Shown here: positions 6,239-6,835 of the stretch, one piece after another
How the letters are laid out: every line of letters begins with the position of its first letter
Numbering within the stretch: position 1 is the stretch's first letter
NCBI GenBank assembly: GCA_002427015.1
Contig: DIPE01000004.1
Location: 3,188-10,022 of the forward strand
Origin: Firmicutes bacterium UBA5496
GTDB taxonomy: Bacteria > Bacillota > Proteinivoracia > UBA4975
Reading direction: 5' to 3'
DNA: 6,835 bases
Translations under genes and position numbers: made by a program
The notes under the pieces: model-generated
What the model saw: the letters and a program-made list of their open reading frames with translations, nothing else
What the model was told of the DNA's origin: nothing
Database searches by the model: none

Positions 6239-6295
6239 TAATCTAATGCAGTAATTAAATCCCTTAGGCCGCCGCCTATGAAAAGGCTTTTTGTC

Positions 6296-6324
6296 TTGAC
6301 CTTTTCGTCTAATTGGACTAATAT
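6296..6324 (+). promoter_or_regulatory. Candidate promoter of the ABC transporter gene
   Basis: TTGACC (6296-6301, five of six matches) and TAATAT (6319-6324, four of six) are 17 bp apart. The start point would be near 6331, leaving about 13 nt before the AGGAGGT ribosome binding site (6344-6350). The -10 spans the junction of two 16-bp repeats. Confidence 0.55.
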
Positions 6325-6339
6325 CTAATTAGACTATTA
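6308..6339. repeat. Two abutting 16-bp direct repeats, probable operator
   Basis: Bases 6308-6323 and 6324-6339 match at 14 of 16 positions with no gap between them. Each begins with TCTAATT(G/A)GACTA. The core TCTAATTAGA of the second copy is a perfect palindrome, and the first copy differs by one base. They cover the -10 and the predicted start site of the ABC gene, which suggests binding by a dimeric repressor such as a TetR- or MarR-type protein that is not in the window. Confidence 0.6.
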
Positions 6340-6358
6340 TAGTAGGAGGTTGGCAATT

Positions 6359-6835
6359 ATGTCAGCTGTAATAGAGGTTTCGGACCTGAAGCGGGAGTAT
6401 ATTTCCAGCAAGGGCTGGATTCGGCGCCAGAAGGAGATTATCAAAGCCGTCGACGGCATCACCTTTGACGTTCAAAAGGGTGAGATCTTTGGCTTGCTCG
6501 GCCAAAATGGCGCCGGCAAGACCACCACCATCAAAATGCTGATTACCCTGCTGGCGCCGACAGCGGGAGTATGCAGGGTGCTGGGGGCGGACACCTTTGG
6601 CGGAGAAAAGTTCATCCGCAGGCGGATTAACTTCATCTTCGGCGGCGAGATGGGTGTCTACCGGCGCTTGTCCGCCCGGGATAATCTCAAATACTTCTCC
6701 AACTTGTACTATATCGAGGGGGCAGTGGCGGAAAAGCGCATTGCCGAGATTTTAGAGCTTGTTGGTTTAGCAGACAAAGCCGATCTCCTGGTTGAAACCT
6801 ATTCCAAGGGAATGATTCAGCGCCTGCAGATAGCC
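6359..6835 (+). CDS. ABC transporter ATP-binding protein, 5' part
   Basis: The first 159 codons of an ABC ATPase that continues past the right edge. ATG 6359 has AGGAGGT (6344-6350) 8 nt upstream. The Walker A motif GQNGAGKT is at residues 48-55. The signature motif reads YSKGM (148-152) in place of LSGGQ, followed by QRLQIA. The usual Q-loop glutamine region reads FIFGGEMGVYRRLSARDNL, without an obvious Q; I believe this variant is seen in a subset of ABC-2-type exporter ATPases. Walker B and the H-loop lie outside. Such proteins normally pair with a membrane permease encoded next, for export of drugs, lipids or sodium; the substrate cannot be told here. The upstream repeats suggest control by a repressor. 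Confidence 0.9.
   Translation, partial: MSAVIEVSDLKREYISSKGWIRRQKEIIKAVDGITFDVQKGEIFGLLGQNGAGKTTTIKMLITLLAPTAGVCRVLGADTFGGEKFIRRRINFIFGGEMGVYRRLSARDNLKYFSNLYYIEGAVAEKRIAEILELVGLADKADLLVETYSKGMIQRLQIA

Larger units (their letters stand above)
5851..6358. other. 508-nt divergent intergenic region
   Basis: This stretch separates the leftward GNAT-kinase gene from the rightward ABC gene. Its left two-thirds hold the - strand leader with the short ORF and two terminator-like hairpins. An 18-bp near-palindrome lies at 6063-6080. The right end holds the promoter, repeats and ribosome binding site of the ABC gene. It is visibly richer in A and T than the flanking genes, mainly from 6180 onward. I see no convincing complete protein gene, tRNA or mobile-element end in it. 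Confidence 0.6.

Noticed and set aside
6265..6292. Small hairpin TAGGC/GCCTA followed by a T-run on the + strand
   Set aside because: The stem is only 5 bp, the T-run is separated from it by more than 8 nt, and no + strand gene upstream needs a terminator.
6313..6340. A second possible ABC promoter with TATTAT at 6335-6340
   Set aside because: The -10 match is good, but the start point would fall within the ribosome binding site, and the -35 match is poor.
1..6835. CRISPR array, tRNA, rRNA or complete insertion sequence
   Set aside because: No regularly spaced repeats, no cloverleaf-like sequence with CCA-end context, no rRNA-like stretches and no transposase frame were seen on either strand.

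Overview
The window looks like chromosomal DNA from a Gram-positive Firmicute, most likely of the Clostridia type with roughly balanced GC. The reasons are the adjacent YfmF/YfmH M16-peptidase pair, strong AGGAGG-type ribosome binding sites, TTG and GTG starts, compact factor-independent terminators with T-tails, and the kinds of accessory genes present. No rRNA, tRNA, CRISPR array or intact insertion sequence is visible. The window starts inside one gene and ends inside another.

Region 1 (1-1793, + strand): the 3' part of a yfmF-like gene is followed directly (TAG then ATG, no gap) by a complete yfmH-like M16 metallopeptidase gene. This short operon closes at a clear hairpin-plus-T terminator.

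Region 2 (1800-2431, - strand): a type II toxin-antitoxin module, with a Phd/YefM-type antitoxin upstream of, and overlapping, a RelE/ParE-type toxin. Its promoter carries three copies of the half-site TTATCAA, which is a good candidate for the autoregulatory operator.

Region 3 (2476-4069, + strand): a DUF952 protein gene, then a long regulator-like protein with a large unrecognised N-terminal domain and a C-terminal ArsR-type winged helix. A long hairpin with A- and T-tracts at 4017-4069 probably ends transcription from both sides.

Region 4 (4079-6238, - strand): one long gene encoding a GNAT acetyltransferase domain fused to an aminoglycoside-phosphotransferase/choline-kinase-like domain. 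It starts at TTG behind a perfect AGGAGG. It is preceded by a leader of about 350 nt that contains a candidate promoter, a short ORF with its own ribosome binding site, and two tandem terminator-like hairpins. The right arm of the first hairpin has an alternative pairing partner. I read this as a candidate transcription attenuator, the layout known upstream of some antibiotic-resistance genes. It is the most interesting element in the window.

Region 5 (6296-6835, + strand): a promoter covered by two abutting 16-bp direct repeats (probable operator) drives an ABC-2-type exporter ATPase gene that runs off the end. Regions 3 to 5 together look like an accessory stretch of stress or drug-response genes beside a more conserved housekeeping pair.
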